The notes beneath the pieces are model-generated. The model ran no database searches, was not told where the DNA came from, and was given only the letters and a program-made list of their open reading frames with translations. The position numbers were made by a program, and so were the translations under genes. From Litoribacterium kuwaitense (GTDB lineage: Bacteria > Bacillota > Bacilli > Bacillales > DSM-28697): 64,000 nt of DNA. Positions 29,129 through 37,422 of the stretch are shown here, one piece after another. Where the stretch lies: contig NZ_JAALFC010000004.1 of the NCBI RefSeq assembly GCF_011058155.1, positions 1 to 64,000 of the forward strand. Reading direction: 5' to 3'. Position 1 is the first letter of the stretch. Each line of letters starts with the position of its first letter.

Positions 29129-30081
29129 TTATTGTTGCGATTGAATATTGTCCTTATGCCAATCGCTAATTTGTCTGACCATTGACCTGACTTTATTAGG
29201 ATCACTCAATGTAGGCAATGGTGAGATTAAAACTTCTTTTGGCGTTACGGCTTTGTCGCCCTTCTTTTGAAGAACTAAGATACTTTTACTAAATTTTTTC
29301 TGTAAAAATAAATTGTCCGGGAGTTGAAAAAACTATGGATGATTGCTTCTTGATGAATGAACTCACGTAACTTTGTGTCTTTATCTGTTTCAAACAAAGT
29401 GTTTGGTACAACTAGAAACAGATGACCATTCGCTTTCGTATAACGAAGGGATTGCTCAATAAATAAATGATGCGCATAAGGAAGACGCTCACCAGAAGCA
29501 TCCTTTAATTGATAAGCTGCTGCATCTCCAGGATAATATCCCACCGGCAGATCACAAATCAAAACGTCTGCTTGGTTGACATACATCGGCTTTAGCGCGT
29601 CTTGATGAGAAAAAGCAATTTCATGTCGCTGCAAATTCGCACTAGCTACTGAAAGTTGCAGAAGCGTTTCGTCCGCATCGACGCCACTTGCCTGAACGGG
29701 TTTATGAATCGCCTGATTCATCACGGCAGTTAATAGATTTGAAGTCCCTACTGCCGGATCAAACAGTTGCCATTCTTTTTGCTCTCCAAGCCATAAATTA
29801 CAGAGCATTGCTATTAATAGGCTAACACCATCGGGGGTCATCGCATGATGCGGTTGCACGCCCGATTTCATTCCTTTTAAAATGCCAAGCTGCAGTGCAC
29901 GTCGTATCGATTCTGGTTCAGTCCGTTCAAGATCAATGAGCGTCTGACTTGGCTCATGAAAAGCACGTTCTGCAGCGAGAGCTAAACCTTCAAGATACGA
30001 AAGCTCCCTTTTCTTCTCTAGTTGCAGCGCTTCTTGATCTAACCAGTTAAACATTGTTTCTACATCTGTTGTTGAATGCAC
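29129..30081 (-). CDS. ytxK: YtxK-like N6-adenine methyltransferase-type protein, frameshifted in this sequence
   Basis: Class I SAM-dependent methyltransferase of the DNA N6-adenine group: SAM-binding FDPAVGTSNLLTAVMNQ and the NPPY-like catalytic DLPVGYYPG. Role of YtxK in B. subtilis is unclear. The frame ends early after HSFFNSRTIYF at a run of six A (29327-29332); one more base gives HSFFQLPDNLFLQKK and continues through SILVLQKKGDKAVTPKEVL to a TAA at 29129, about 317 residues, the family length. I start at the GTG at 30081 after GGAGGTGG. Confidence 0.82.
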
Positions 30082-30102
30082 TTTGCCCACCTCCAAACAC
30101 AC

Positions 30103-30135
30103 GAAAAAGCCCCGGTCATGACCAGAGCCTTCGTG
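30103..30135 (-). terminator. Terminator after tpx, overlapping the ytxK upstream region
   Basis: GGCTCTGGTCATGACCGGGGCTTTTT on the minus strand: a GGTCATGACC palindrome with outer GGCT/GGCT-type near pairing and five T. It sits between the tpx stop and the ytxK start, so only read-through or a separate promoter would serve ytxK. Confidence 0.6.
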
Positions 30136-30143
30136 AACCTGTG

Positions 30144-30650
30144 TTATTGAATCTCTTCAACTGCTTTAAGTGCCGCTTCATAATCTGGATGGTTCGTCAC
30201 TTCCTGCACATAATCCGCATGAACAATAATTCCATCCTTATCGATAACAAAGACCGCCCTAGATAGCAAACGAAGCTCTTCAATATGTACACCGAAAGCC
30301 TTGCCGAAAGATAGATCTCGATGATCCGATAACGTTTCAACGGCTTCTATTCCATTTGCACCACACCAGCGCTTTTGAGCAAAAGGAAGATCTACACTAA
30401 TCGTTAAGACTTTAACATTGGATAAGCGTGCAGCTTCTTCATTAAATTTCCTCGTCTGTGCGTCGCAAACCCCTGTATCGATTGAGGGTACAACGGAAAT
30501 AATCAAAGGCTGGCCCTTGTAGTCCTCTAAAGATCGCTCTTCAAGCTGATTGTTCAACACTGTAAAGTTTGGTGCTTCGTCGCCCTTTTGAACCTCTTGC
30601 CCTGCCAATGTCACAGGGTTGTTTTTAAAAGTGATGCCTGTACGTCCCAT
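30144..30650 (-). CDS. tpx: Thiol peroxidase (2-Cys peroxiredoxin Tpx)
   Basis: Reduces hydroperoxides with thioredoxin. 168 residues with the peroxidatic site [19 protein letters not shown] (Cys about 61) and the resolving Cys in [11 protein letters not shown] (about 95), spacing typical for Tpx. AGGAGGAAGTG lies before the ATG. Neighbours ytxK and ackA match B. subtilis order. Confidence 0.96.
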   Translation of the reverse strand: MGRTGITFKNNPVTLAGQEVQKGDEAPNFTVLNNQLEERSLEDYKGQPLIISVVPSIDTGVCDAQTRKFNEEAARLSNVKVLTISVDLPFAQKRWCGANGIEAVETLSDHRDLSFGKAFGVHIEELRLLSRAVFVIDKDGIIVHADYVQEVTNHPDYEAALKAVEEIQ

Positions 30651-30791
30651 TACACTTCCTCCTTCTATGATACTACCGACACGATTTGTGAATTGTTATA
30701 GTCATCATAGACTTTTCAGAGTAAGATTTCAACCTTAAAAGTCTTGAAATCAGCACTTTATCGAAGTTTAAAAAGTTCATCACTTATGAAT

Positions 30792-30813
30792 AAAAAGACA
30801 GAGAAAACCTCTG
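30792..30813 (-). terminator. Short terminator after gerW (ytfJ)
   Basis: CAGAG/CTCTG stem with a five-base loop then TCTTTTT on the minus strand, about 14 bases after the gerW stop. Confidence 0.6.
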
Positions 30814-30826
30814 CCTGCCGCATTCA

Positions 30827-31291
30827 CTAAATATCAAGTTTCCTGTCTTCATCTGGACTTCTTTCTTTTTCCTGTTTTTTGATCATCGCCTGTATTTTTT
30901 CGACGGCTTGTGGGGCCAAATCAAGCAAGCGCTCATAAATATGAGTTGATTCATCGACATGAATCATTTTTACGCCTTCGCGACCGACGATGAGAAAGGC
31001 GATTGGTGTAATTGATACCCCACCACCGCTACCACCGCCAAATGGAAATTCCTCTTTAGATTGCTGTTCATCGTCAAACGAGCTTTCATCATTTGAACTC
31101 TTCTTCTGCCCCGTTCTTTGTCCAAACTGAGAGCCGCCGGCCGCAAAGCCAAAACCAACTTTAGAAACGGTTAAAATCACACTTCCATCAGGGGTTTCAA
31201 CAGGGTCACCGATGATAGTGTTGACGTCGATCATGTTTTGCAAATGTTCCATGGCTGTTTTCATCAAGCCTTGAATTGGATGTTCAGACAT
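30827..31291 (-). CDS. gerW: Spore germination protein GerW family (YtfJ)
   Basis: 154 residues. Conserved core EHPIQGLMKTAMEHLQNMID, DPVETPDGSVILTVSKVGFG and a Gly-rich FPFGGGSGGGVSITPIAFLI near the C-terminus. Family members are sporulation proteins; B. subtilis YtfJ/GerW is linked to germination with alanine. The ATG at 31291 has AAGGAG 11 bases upstream. In the sequence as given the ytfI frame runs into this gene without a stop, making a 370-residue apparent fusion; this looks like the effect of a missing base (see ytfI). Confidence 0.9.
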   Translation of the reverse strand: MSEHPIQGLMKTAMEHLQNMIDVNTIIGDPVETPDGSVILTVSKVGFGFAAGGSQFGQRTGQKKSSNDESSFDDEQQSKEEFPFGGGSGGGVSITPIAFLIVGREGVKMIHVDESTHIYERLLDLAPQAVEKIQAMIKKQEKERSPDEDRKLDI

Positions 31292-31939
31292 TTGTATCAT
31301 GCTCCTTGTTGTTTTTTGCCTCCAGCTCTTGCGCCAATGCAAACCCATTTTTATCATGGCATTTATAGCATGTCCGACCTGGAAAGAAACCATACTTTGA
31401 AAGAGCGTATTGGCACACGCTCGCTGAAAATTTGGCCAAATATGAATCACAGGTGTCGCTTCAAAACGGACATATGAACTGACGAGCTGCAACATCGTGC
31501 CTTTAGCCGTCCAAAGTGCGCCCGCTACGATACCGGCGGATGCCGCATCACCCGTCCCAACCTCACTATGCCAAACCCACGTTTTTACAGTGCATTTCTT
31601 TAAAAATGTCCGCACAATACGATATAATCCGACGATATGGGCCAGCAAATTGCGGCCTTGATTAATTTTCTCAAGTAGTTCCTCTGTACCGACCCAATGA
31701 TGTTTTTCTTCGTCTCGCTTTTTTGAATTTTCCACATCGACTTCCACCTTGCCGATGTCTTGATCAAATTTAAGCACCGGAATCGTCTTGCGAATGCGCA
31801 CCCATCGCCAAAATTGAATGAGCACCTCTAACCGGTCATCTTTCTGTTCTCGCTTGTATGTCACTTCTACAGAGACCTTCGTAAACCAGACGACAGCAAG
31901 AAGAAAAATCAAACCAACCGCTACGTAGACAAAAATCAT
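31284..31939 (-). CDS. ytfI: DUF2953 membrane-anchored protein (YtfI), frameshifted at its 3' end
   Basis: About 218 residues: an N-terminal membrane segment (FVYVAVGLIFLLAVVWFTKV), then a soluble DUF2953 domain ending VSFQVGHAINAMIKMGL. Function unknown; co-transcribed with gerW. The run of six T at 31312-31317 (A on the coding strand) appears one base short: with seven, the gene ends RQKNNKEHDTNV at a TGA (31284-31286) overlapping the gerW start by eight bases, and AAGGAG sits in the overlap as the gerW ribosome site. This is the normal two-gene arrangement. Confidence 0.8.
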
Positions 31940-32084
31940 TGCACATCCCTGCCTTTGTCAGTATTCATCCAGTATTGACCAATGTTTTCTTGTTTAATCA
32001 AACAGTAAGGCTGTTAACGGGAGCATTTTTTTGTCATAATAAAGAAAGTACCACCGAAGAGATGACATAAGGAGGAATGAAACG

Positions 32085-32885
32085 GTGAACCAACAATCTT
32101 TTTATTTTTTCTACAAAAATATTGAAGACCGTGCAAAACGATTTGAGCAGTTACAGAAGGCTGCTGATACATATAACTTTCAGCTTGAAAAAGATTTCAA
32201 TAAAGCCGATGTCATCGTGAGCATTGGCGATGATGGCACCTTTCTACAAGCGGTACGAAAAACAGGCTTTCGCCAAAACTGTATCTATGTCGGCTTATCT
32301 TACAATTCAGAGCCACGCCTCTACTGTGACTTTTCTCTCCAAGACACAGAAACGATTAAACAAGCGCTAAACATGACCGACACGGTAGAAGTGCGCCGTT
32401 ACCCGACAATCGAAGTGTCTATTAATGAAATGAATCCATTTTTGTGTCTAAACGAATGCAGCATTCGTTCGTCAATTATTAAAACGTTTGTCATGGATGT
32501 TTACATTGATGATTTACATTTTGAAACATTCCGTGGCGATGGTATGGTCGTCTCCACACCGACTGGGAGTACGGCTTACAGTAAATCGATCAATGGCGCC
32601 ATTATTGATCCAAAGCTGCAATGCCTGCAGATCAGTGAACTCGCGTCACTCAATAACAACCGCTACCGTACACTAGGCTCTCCTTTCGTGTTAAATGATG
32701 ATCGCAAACTTCGTCTCGTCGTCCGTCAAGATGGAAATGATTATCCGATTATCGGTCTTGATAACGAAGCATTTAGTACGCAAAACATTCGGACGATTGA
32801 TATTCAAATCAGCGACCGGAAGATCAGCACAGCCAAGCTCCGCAACAACTCATTTTGGGAAAAAGTTCAGCGGACGTTTTTGTAA
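32085..32885 (+). CDS. nadK: NAD kinase (second Bacillus-type, YtdI)
   Basis: Phosphorylates NAD to NADP. 266 residues with the GGDG-like motif as SIGDDGTFLQAVRKT, the NE/D motif near LCLNECSIRS, and GDGMVVSTPTGSTAYSKSIN. AAGGAGGAATG precedes the start (GTG read as Met). Bacillus has two NAD kinases; position next to ytfI/ytcJ fits YtdI (NadK2/NadF-type). Confidence 0.93.
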   Translation: MNQQSFYFFYKNIEDRAKRFEQLQKAADTYNFQLEKDFNKADVIVSIGDDGTFLQAVRKTGFRQNCIYVGLSYNSEPRLYCDFSLQDTETIKQALNMTDTVEVRRYPTIEVSINEMNPFLCLNECSIRSSIIKTFVMDVYIDDLHFETFRGDGMVVSTPTGSTAYSKSINGAIIDPKLQCLQISELASLNNNRYRTLGSPFVLNDDRKLRLVVRQDGNDYPIIGLDNEAFSTQNIRTIDIQISDRKISTAKLRNNSFWEKVQRTFL

Positions 32886-32888
32886 AAA

Positions 32889-32922
32889 ATTAAAAAAAGC
32901 CTCTACTTTTTAAGCGTAGAGA
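32889..32922 (-). terminator. Minus-strand terminator between nadK and a possible small gene
   Basis: CTCTAC/GTAGAG stem followed on the minus strand by a run of seven T, AA and six more T. It overlaps the stop codon of the 34-codon frame on that strand, supporting some minus-strand transcript here. Confidence 0.55.
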
Positions 32923-33014
32923 CGACAAAGTGTAGTTAAAGCCTTCCCAAGGCTTTTCTCCACGTTTTTAATAATCACATCTTCTAATCCGGGAAACATC
33001 ATGTTAGAATGCAT
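32910..33014 (-). CDS. Possible 34-residue peptide gene
   Basis: Open frame MHSNMMFPGLEDVIIKNVEK followed by SLGKALTTLCRLYA. AGGAG lies ten bases before the ATG and a terminator stem overlaps the stop. The product would be an amphipathic helix. I do not recognise it. The ribosome site is inside the arm of an inverted repeat (33013-33097), so pairing could hide it. It may also be a chance frame. Confidence 0.3.
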   Translation of the reverse strand: MHSNMMFPGLEDVIIKNVEKSLGKALTTLCRLYA

Positions 33015-33097
33015 ACACACACAACTCCTATCTCGCTCTCTTGTTTTTCGGCAACTCAAGTGTAGTAAAGATATAGGAGCTTGTGTGTATTTTTTTG
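33013..33097 (+). repeat. Long inverted repeat with T tract (terminator-like) after nadK
   Basis: Arms 33013-33031 and 33071-33090 are complementary over ATAGGAG...TTGTGTG...TAT with small gaps, around a 39-base loop; seven T follow on the plus strand. It could end nadK transcripts, or be a small inverted-repeat element. Confidence 0.5.
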
Positions 33098-33185
33098 TCC
33101 TTTTTTCGTAAACCCCAACAAATATTGCAGAGCCAAAAATCAAGGGGAACGAGCGCCCACAAGCGACCGTTCCCCATTGATCTTT

Positions 33186-34778
33186 TTACGCTTGATAATA
33201 CGTCCGTCCACCAACGATTGTTTCGCTCACTGGATTGGCAAGAATGGCTTCTGGGTCTTTCTCCATCGTAAAGAAATCTGCTGCAAAAATAGAAAAATCA
33301 GCGGTATAATTCGGACATATCTTTCCTCGTCTTTCAGCATGCCCACTGATCCAAGCGCTACCTGTCGTATATAATGAAATGGCTTCATACATCGATAGCT
33401 TTTCTTGCGGAATATAGCCATCATGAAGAGAATCTTTTTTCCGGCGCGCAACAGCAGCGTAAATACCCTCCCGGGGATCAGGCGTTTCAATCGGGGCATC
33501 CGACCCTCCAGCAACACGCAACCCACGGTCAAGATATGTTTTCCATGGATATAACAAAATTGGGCTATCTCCTATGCGATCAAGCACCCATGGAAAATCA
33601 GACAAAACAAACTGTGGTTGTAGATCCAAGCCGACTGGCATCGTCTGCATTTGTGCTATCAATTTTTCATTGGACAACGAAGCGTGAATGATCCGATCTA
33701 CCTCCCCTGCAGGCGGGGGATTATGTTGCAGCACATCAATAACAGCAGCCAAGGCTTGATCTCCGATGGCATGAATAGCTACCGTTTTATCAACAGATCT
33801 TGCCTGTTGAACGAGACGTTCCAACTCATCTTCTGAATGTATTGCAACCCCATTGGTCGTATTGTCATCAGCATACGGGTGTGACAACCAAGCCGTCCTT
33901 CCGCCCAACGCACCGTCCGCAAATATTTTGATTGGCCCCCATTCAAGATGTCCATGATCATCAATAGGCCCTTCAAAACGTTCCCGTTCTTCAAAACATA
34001 AATGATTGACGAGCAACTGTGTCCGAAAAGCGAGCCTCTCCCCATCAATCACTTTTTTAAACGCAGACAACGTTGGATACAGCCCATGATAGTAAGCTAA
34101 ATCTTCTGTATGCCCGCCAGTTAATCCTAATGACAATAATTTTTCCACTGACACACGAAGCGCTCGCTCAACATATGCTTGGTTTGGGCGCGGCATCGTT
34201 TGCTTCATAATGTCCTGAGCACTGTCATATAGCCATCCATTCAAACGACCATCAGGAAACCGCCCGATGACACCGCCAGGAGGATCAGGTGTATCCTTGT
34301 CAATACCCGCCCGTTGAAGCGCCATTCTATTAACAAGCATCGCGTGCTTACAAACCCGATGAAGGACCATAGGTCGATATGGACTGATCGCATCAAGCGT
34401 TTCAAGGGACATCATTTGCCGGTCTGTCCAGTTGTTTTCATTCAGCCCATCAGCAATCACCCATTCATCGGTCGTAGTTTCAACCTCATGAATAAGCTTC
34501 TGAATGACCGAGCGCGAACTACTCAATTCAGACAAATCGAGGCGGAGTTGTTGTTCCCCATAGCCAATCATATGCAAATGACTGTCGACAAAACCTGGAT
34601 ACATCGCTCGGCCATGTAAATTGACTGCTTCCGCATCTGAAAGATCAAATGCTTCACCGAGCGCCTTTTGATCTCCGGTGCCAACGATTTGATCACCTAC
34701 CGTTAATACGGCTTCAACCTTTTCTCCCGGTTTCGCCATCGTATAAATGGGACCGCCAAACCATAAGCGTTTCATCAT
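33186..34778 (-). CDS. ytcJ: Amidohydrolase family protein (YtcJ type)
   Basis: 530-residue metal-dependent hydrolase of the amidohydrolase_3 group. Metal-site motifs: GFVDSHLHMIGYG (HxH), IFADGALGGRTAWLS, AIHAIGDQAL (His) and GSDAPIETPDPREGIYAA (Asp). The substrate is unknown. Neighbours nadK and thiI resemble the B. subtilis ytdI-ytcJ region. GGGGGGAAATG lies before the start. Confidence 0.88.
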   Translation of the reverse strand: MMKRLWFGGPIYTMAKPGEKVEAVLTVGDQIVGTGDQKALGEAFDLSDAEAVNLHGRAMYPGFVDSHLHMIGYGEQQLRLDLSELSSSRSVIQKLIHEVETTTDEWVIADGLNENNWTDRQMMSLETLDAISPYRPMVLHRVCKHAMLVNRMALQRAGIDKDTPDPPGGVIGRFPDGRLNGWLYDSAQDIMKQTMPRPNQAYVERALRVSVEKLLSLGLTGGHTEDLAYYHGLYPTLSAFKKVIDGERLAFRTQLLVNHLCFEERERFEGPIDDHGHLEWGPIKIFADGALGGRTAWLSHPYADDNTTNGVAIHSEDELERLVQQARSVDKTVAIHAIGDQALAAVIDVLQHNPPPAGEVDRIIHASLSNEKLIAQMQTMPVGLDLQPQFVLSDFPWVLDRIGDSPILLYPWKTYLDRGLRVAGGSDAPIETPDPREGIYAAVARRKKDSLHDGYIPQEKLSMYEAISLYTTGSAWISGHAERRGKICPNYTADFSIFAADFFTMEKDPEAILANPVSETIVGGRTYYQA

Positions 34779-34810
34779 TTCCCCCCTTTACTCTGACGTC
34801 CATTTTCCCT

Positions 34811-36013
34811 TTAGAGAAAATGAGAAAACTCGTCCGCCTTTTCCTGCTTTAACGACACTAATTCAACTTGGGCCAGCGCATCATCAACGAGCTTATCGAT
34901 GTCGAGCTTTTCTTCATAAAAAGCCGCCTGACTGCGTCTAGGTTTTGTTTTCGGAGCTGGAGGCAAAAAGACCGTGCAGCAATCTTCATACGGAAGAATG
35001 GACACATCGTACGTACCGATTTCCCGAGCCTTATCCATAATCTCGACTTTATCCATCGTCAAGAGCGGCCGTAATAGTGGAAGGTCTGTCACCTCTCCAA
35101 TCGTATACATGCTTTCTAACGTTTGACTTGCCACTTGTCCAAGGTTTTCACCAGTCACAACAGACAAAGCCTTCCGCTTCTCAGCAAGCCGCTCAGCAAT
35201 CCTCAGCATCATTCGCCGGGTAATCGTCATTGTATAATCCGGTGCCACATTTCTCTGAATCGTTTCCTGTATTTCAGTAAATGGCACAATGTGCAGTTTC
35301 ATATTGCCAAAACGCCTGAGTTCCTTTGCTAAAGAAATGACCTTTTGTTTCGCACGCTCACTCGTATAAGGAGGGCTAAAAAAGTGAATAGCTTCCAAAC
35401 TAAGACCTCTGCGCATCGCCATATACGCCGCAACAGGCGAGTCGATTCCACCTGACAGCATAAGCATCGCCTTTCCAGACGTCCCTGCCGGAAAACCACC
35501 TGCTCCTTTAACGACGCCACAAGAAATATACGCAGCGTTATGCCGAATTTCGACACGTACTTCTATATCAGGATGATGAACATTAACGGAGACACTCTCA
35601 TTATTCTTTAGTAAATGACCGCCTACAATCGCATTCATTTTTTGCGAGTCTGGCGTAAACCCTTTAAAGGAACGTTTCGTCGTCACTTTAAACGTGAGCG
35701 ATTTGCCTTCGATTTGCTCTTTAAATAACGCATCAGCCGTTTCAAGAATGCCATCGATTGTCAATGTTGACTTAGCTGCAAGACTCATGGAATGAATACC
35801 AAATACATCTACCAATGACTGCATTACCTCATGTGGATCAGCGTCATTTAGATTAATAAACATACGATCGCGTGCTAATTCAAGTGTCGCCTGGCCCGCC
35901 ACACCCTTTAACCTGTTTACAATACTGCGTTTTAACTTATTGATAAAAAAAGTGCGATTTTTCCCTTTTAATGCCAACTCACCATAACGAATAATCATAT
36001 GATCATACAACAA
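34811..36013 (-). CDS. thiI: tRNA 4-thiouridine synthase ThiI (without rhodanese domain)
   Basis: Activates U8 of tRNA with ATP for sulfur insertion; also supplies sulfur for thiamine in some bacteria. 400 residues: ferredoxin-like and THUMP domains (1-170), PP-loop LMLSGGIDSPVAAYMAMRRG, and VVTGENLGQVASQT. Gram-positive ThiI ends here and lacks the rhodanese tail, using its partner NifS directly. It starts with TTG one base after the nifS stop, so the pair is coupled. Confidence 0.94.
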   Translation of the reverse strand: MLYDHMIIRYGELALKGKNRTFFINKLKRSIVNRLKGVAGQATLELARDRMFINLNDADPHEVMQSLVDVFGIHSMSLAAKSTLTIDGILETADALFKEQIEGKSLTFKVTTKRSFKGFTPDSQKMNAIVGGHLLKNNESVSVNVHHPDIEVRVEIRHNAAYISCGVVKGAGGFPAGTSGKAMLMLSGGIDSPVAAYMAMRRGLSLEAIHFFSPPYTSERAKQKVISLAKELRRFGNMKLHIVPFTEIQETIQRNVAPDYTMTITRRMMLRIAERLAEKRKALSVVTGENLGQVASQTLESMYTIGEVTDLPLLRPLLTMDKVEIMDKAREIGTYDVSILPYEDCCTVFLPPAPKTKPRRSQAAFYEEKLDIDKLVDDALAQVELVSLKQEKADEFSHFL

Positions 36014-36014
36014 T

Positions 36015-37154
36015 CTATCTCATCACTTTCTGTAATTGATTTACCTCTTCCTTAAATACACCTACAAATTCATGTAGCTCTGCTGGTTTCGTCTCACAGC
36101 TTAACGAAATGCGAAGTGCGCTACCTGCCACCTCATTTGAATGCCCACAAGAAAGAAGAACTCGACTCGGCTGATGCGCCTTAGACGCACAAGCTGATTG
36201 CGTCGATACATATATGTTTCGACGACTCAACGCATTCACAAGCACTTCGGACTTCACATGAGGAACGGCAAACTGCACGATATGACTCACTGCATCCTCA
36301 GGCGATAAGACAATGACTTCATCAATGTCCGTGAGCTGACGCCTAAGGTTAGCTGTCATTTTTCGTAACTCTGTATGCTTTTGTCGATACCTTTCTACGG
36401 TAAGTCGCCATGCCTTCGCAGCCGCGACTGCACCAGCTACATTGACTGTGCCAGACCGTAAACCTCTTTCCTGTCCCCCACCGTCTTGAACCGTCGTCAA
36501 TGACGTCCCTTCACGGCAATAGAGGACACCCGTTCCTTTTAAACCATGCAATTTATGAGCAGAGATCGATAAAAGATCAATCGGTGTTTCATCCATCTGT
36601 AAACATTCTTTTCCTGCACCTTGTACATGGTCGACGTGAAAGACGAGCTGTGGAAAATGCCTGAGCGCTGACGCAATTTCTTTTACCGGCATAATGGTTC
36701 CCAGCTCATTCTGCACATGAATTAAACTCACTAAAATCGTATCATCACGCACCGCATCAATCACTTGTTCGACTGTAATCCGACCGGCACGATCTGGACT
36801 TAGCCACGTCACTTCAAAGCCTTGCTCTTCCAGCGACCTCATCAGCTGTCGAACTGACGCATGCTCAACAGCGCTCGTAATGATGTGCTTACCACGATGA
36901 GCGCGCGCCCGTATTCTTCCTAAAATGGCCAATTGATTGCTCTCAGTCCCACCAGATGTAAAAACGATCTCCGCTGCTTCTGCTCCGAGCAAAGACGCGA
37001 CTTGGCGTCTAGCTGATAGTAAAAGCCGTTCACTCTCCTCTCCGAGACCATGCAAAGAGGCCGGATTAGCGAAATACCGGCTGGCAACTTCTGCATGTAC
37101 TTGAACGACTTCAGGAAACGGTCGCGTTGTCGCACTATTATCTAAATAAATCAA
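36015..37154 (-). CDS. nifS: Cysteine desulfurase dedicated to ThiI (NifS/NifZ type)
   Basis: PLP enzyme taking sulfur from cysteine. 379 residues: VEHASVRQLM, the PLP lysine in SISAHKLHGLKGTG, RSGTVNVAGAVA, and the catalytic Cys loop STQSACASKAHQPSRVL. I start at the TTG at 37154 (reading LIYLDNSATTRPF), six bases after GAGGTG; the GTG three codons upstream is part of that site. Pairing with thiI suggests sulfur for tRNA s4U8. Confidence 0.93.
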   Translation of the reverse strand: MIYLDNSATTRPFPEVVQVHAEVASRYFANPASLHGLGEESERLLLSARRQVASLLGAEAAEIVFTSGGTESNQLAILGRIRARAHRGKHIITSAVEHASVRQLMRSLEEQGFEVTWLSPDRAGRITVEQVIDAVRDDTILVSLIHVQNELGTIMPVKEIASALRHFPQLVFHVDHVQGAGKECLQMDETPIDLLSISAHKLHGLKGTGVLYCREGTSLTTVQDGGGQERGLRSGTVNVAGAVAAAKAWRLTVERYRQKHTELRKMTANLRRQLTDIDEVIVLSPEDAVSHIVQFAVPHVKSEVLVNALSRRNIYVSTQSACASKAHQPSRVLLSCGHSNEVAGSALRISLSCETKPAELHEFVGVFKEEVNQLQKVMR

Positions 37155-37373
37155 ACTGATCACCTCGCCGATCCTTCAGCACTTCGTGTGCTGACACGCT
37201 GCTTTTCATAGTACCACATGAGCTTCTATTTCGGAACTCTACTTCCCGAATTCGTTTTGTGGAACAACATACCAGGAACCTCATCTATCAAGCTTGTATT
37301 GATCAACTTTACCAATTCAAAACGATAAGTAGCCAACCGATCCTTCTGCCAAGTAAACCACTCCATAATATAA

Positions 37374-37405
37374 CAAAAAACTGTTCCCTTTTTCCGAAGG
37401 AACAG
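37374..37405 (-). terminator. Intrinsic terminator after ezrA
   Basis: CTGTTCC/GGAACAG stem with an 11-base loop and six T on the minus strand, about 17 bases past the ezrA stop. The rest of 37155-37373 holds the nifS upstream region with no other gene visible. Confidence 0.85.
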
Positions 37406-37422
37406 CCTTTGCCTAATCATCT

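Noticed and set aside
29085-29130. A cre (CcpA) site before ackA
   Set aside because: TGAACGCTTGAGCG-like sequence matches the consensus too poorly to claim.
30827-31939. A natural fusion of a DUF2953 and a GerW domain
   Set aside because: One base in a homopolymer separates it from the usual two overlapping genes, with a ribosome site present for gerW.
37226-37420. Minus-strand frame of 64 codons between ezrA and nifS
   Set aside because: It spans the ezrA terminator and has no ribosome site or recognisable sequence.
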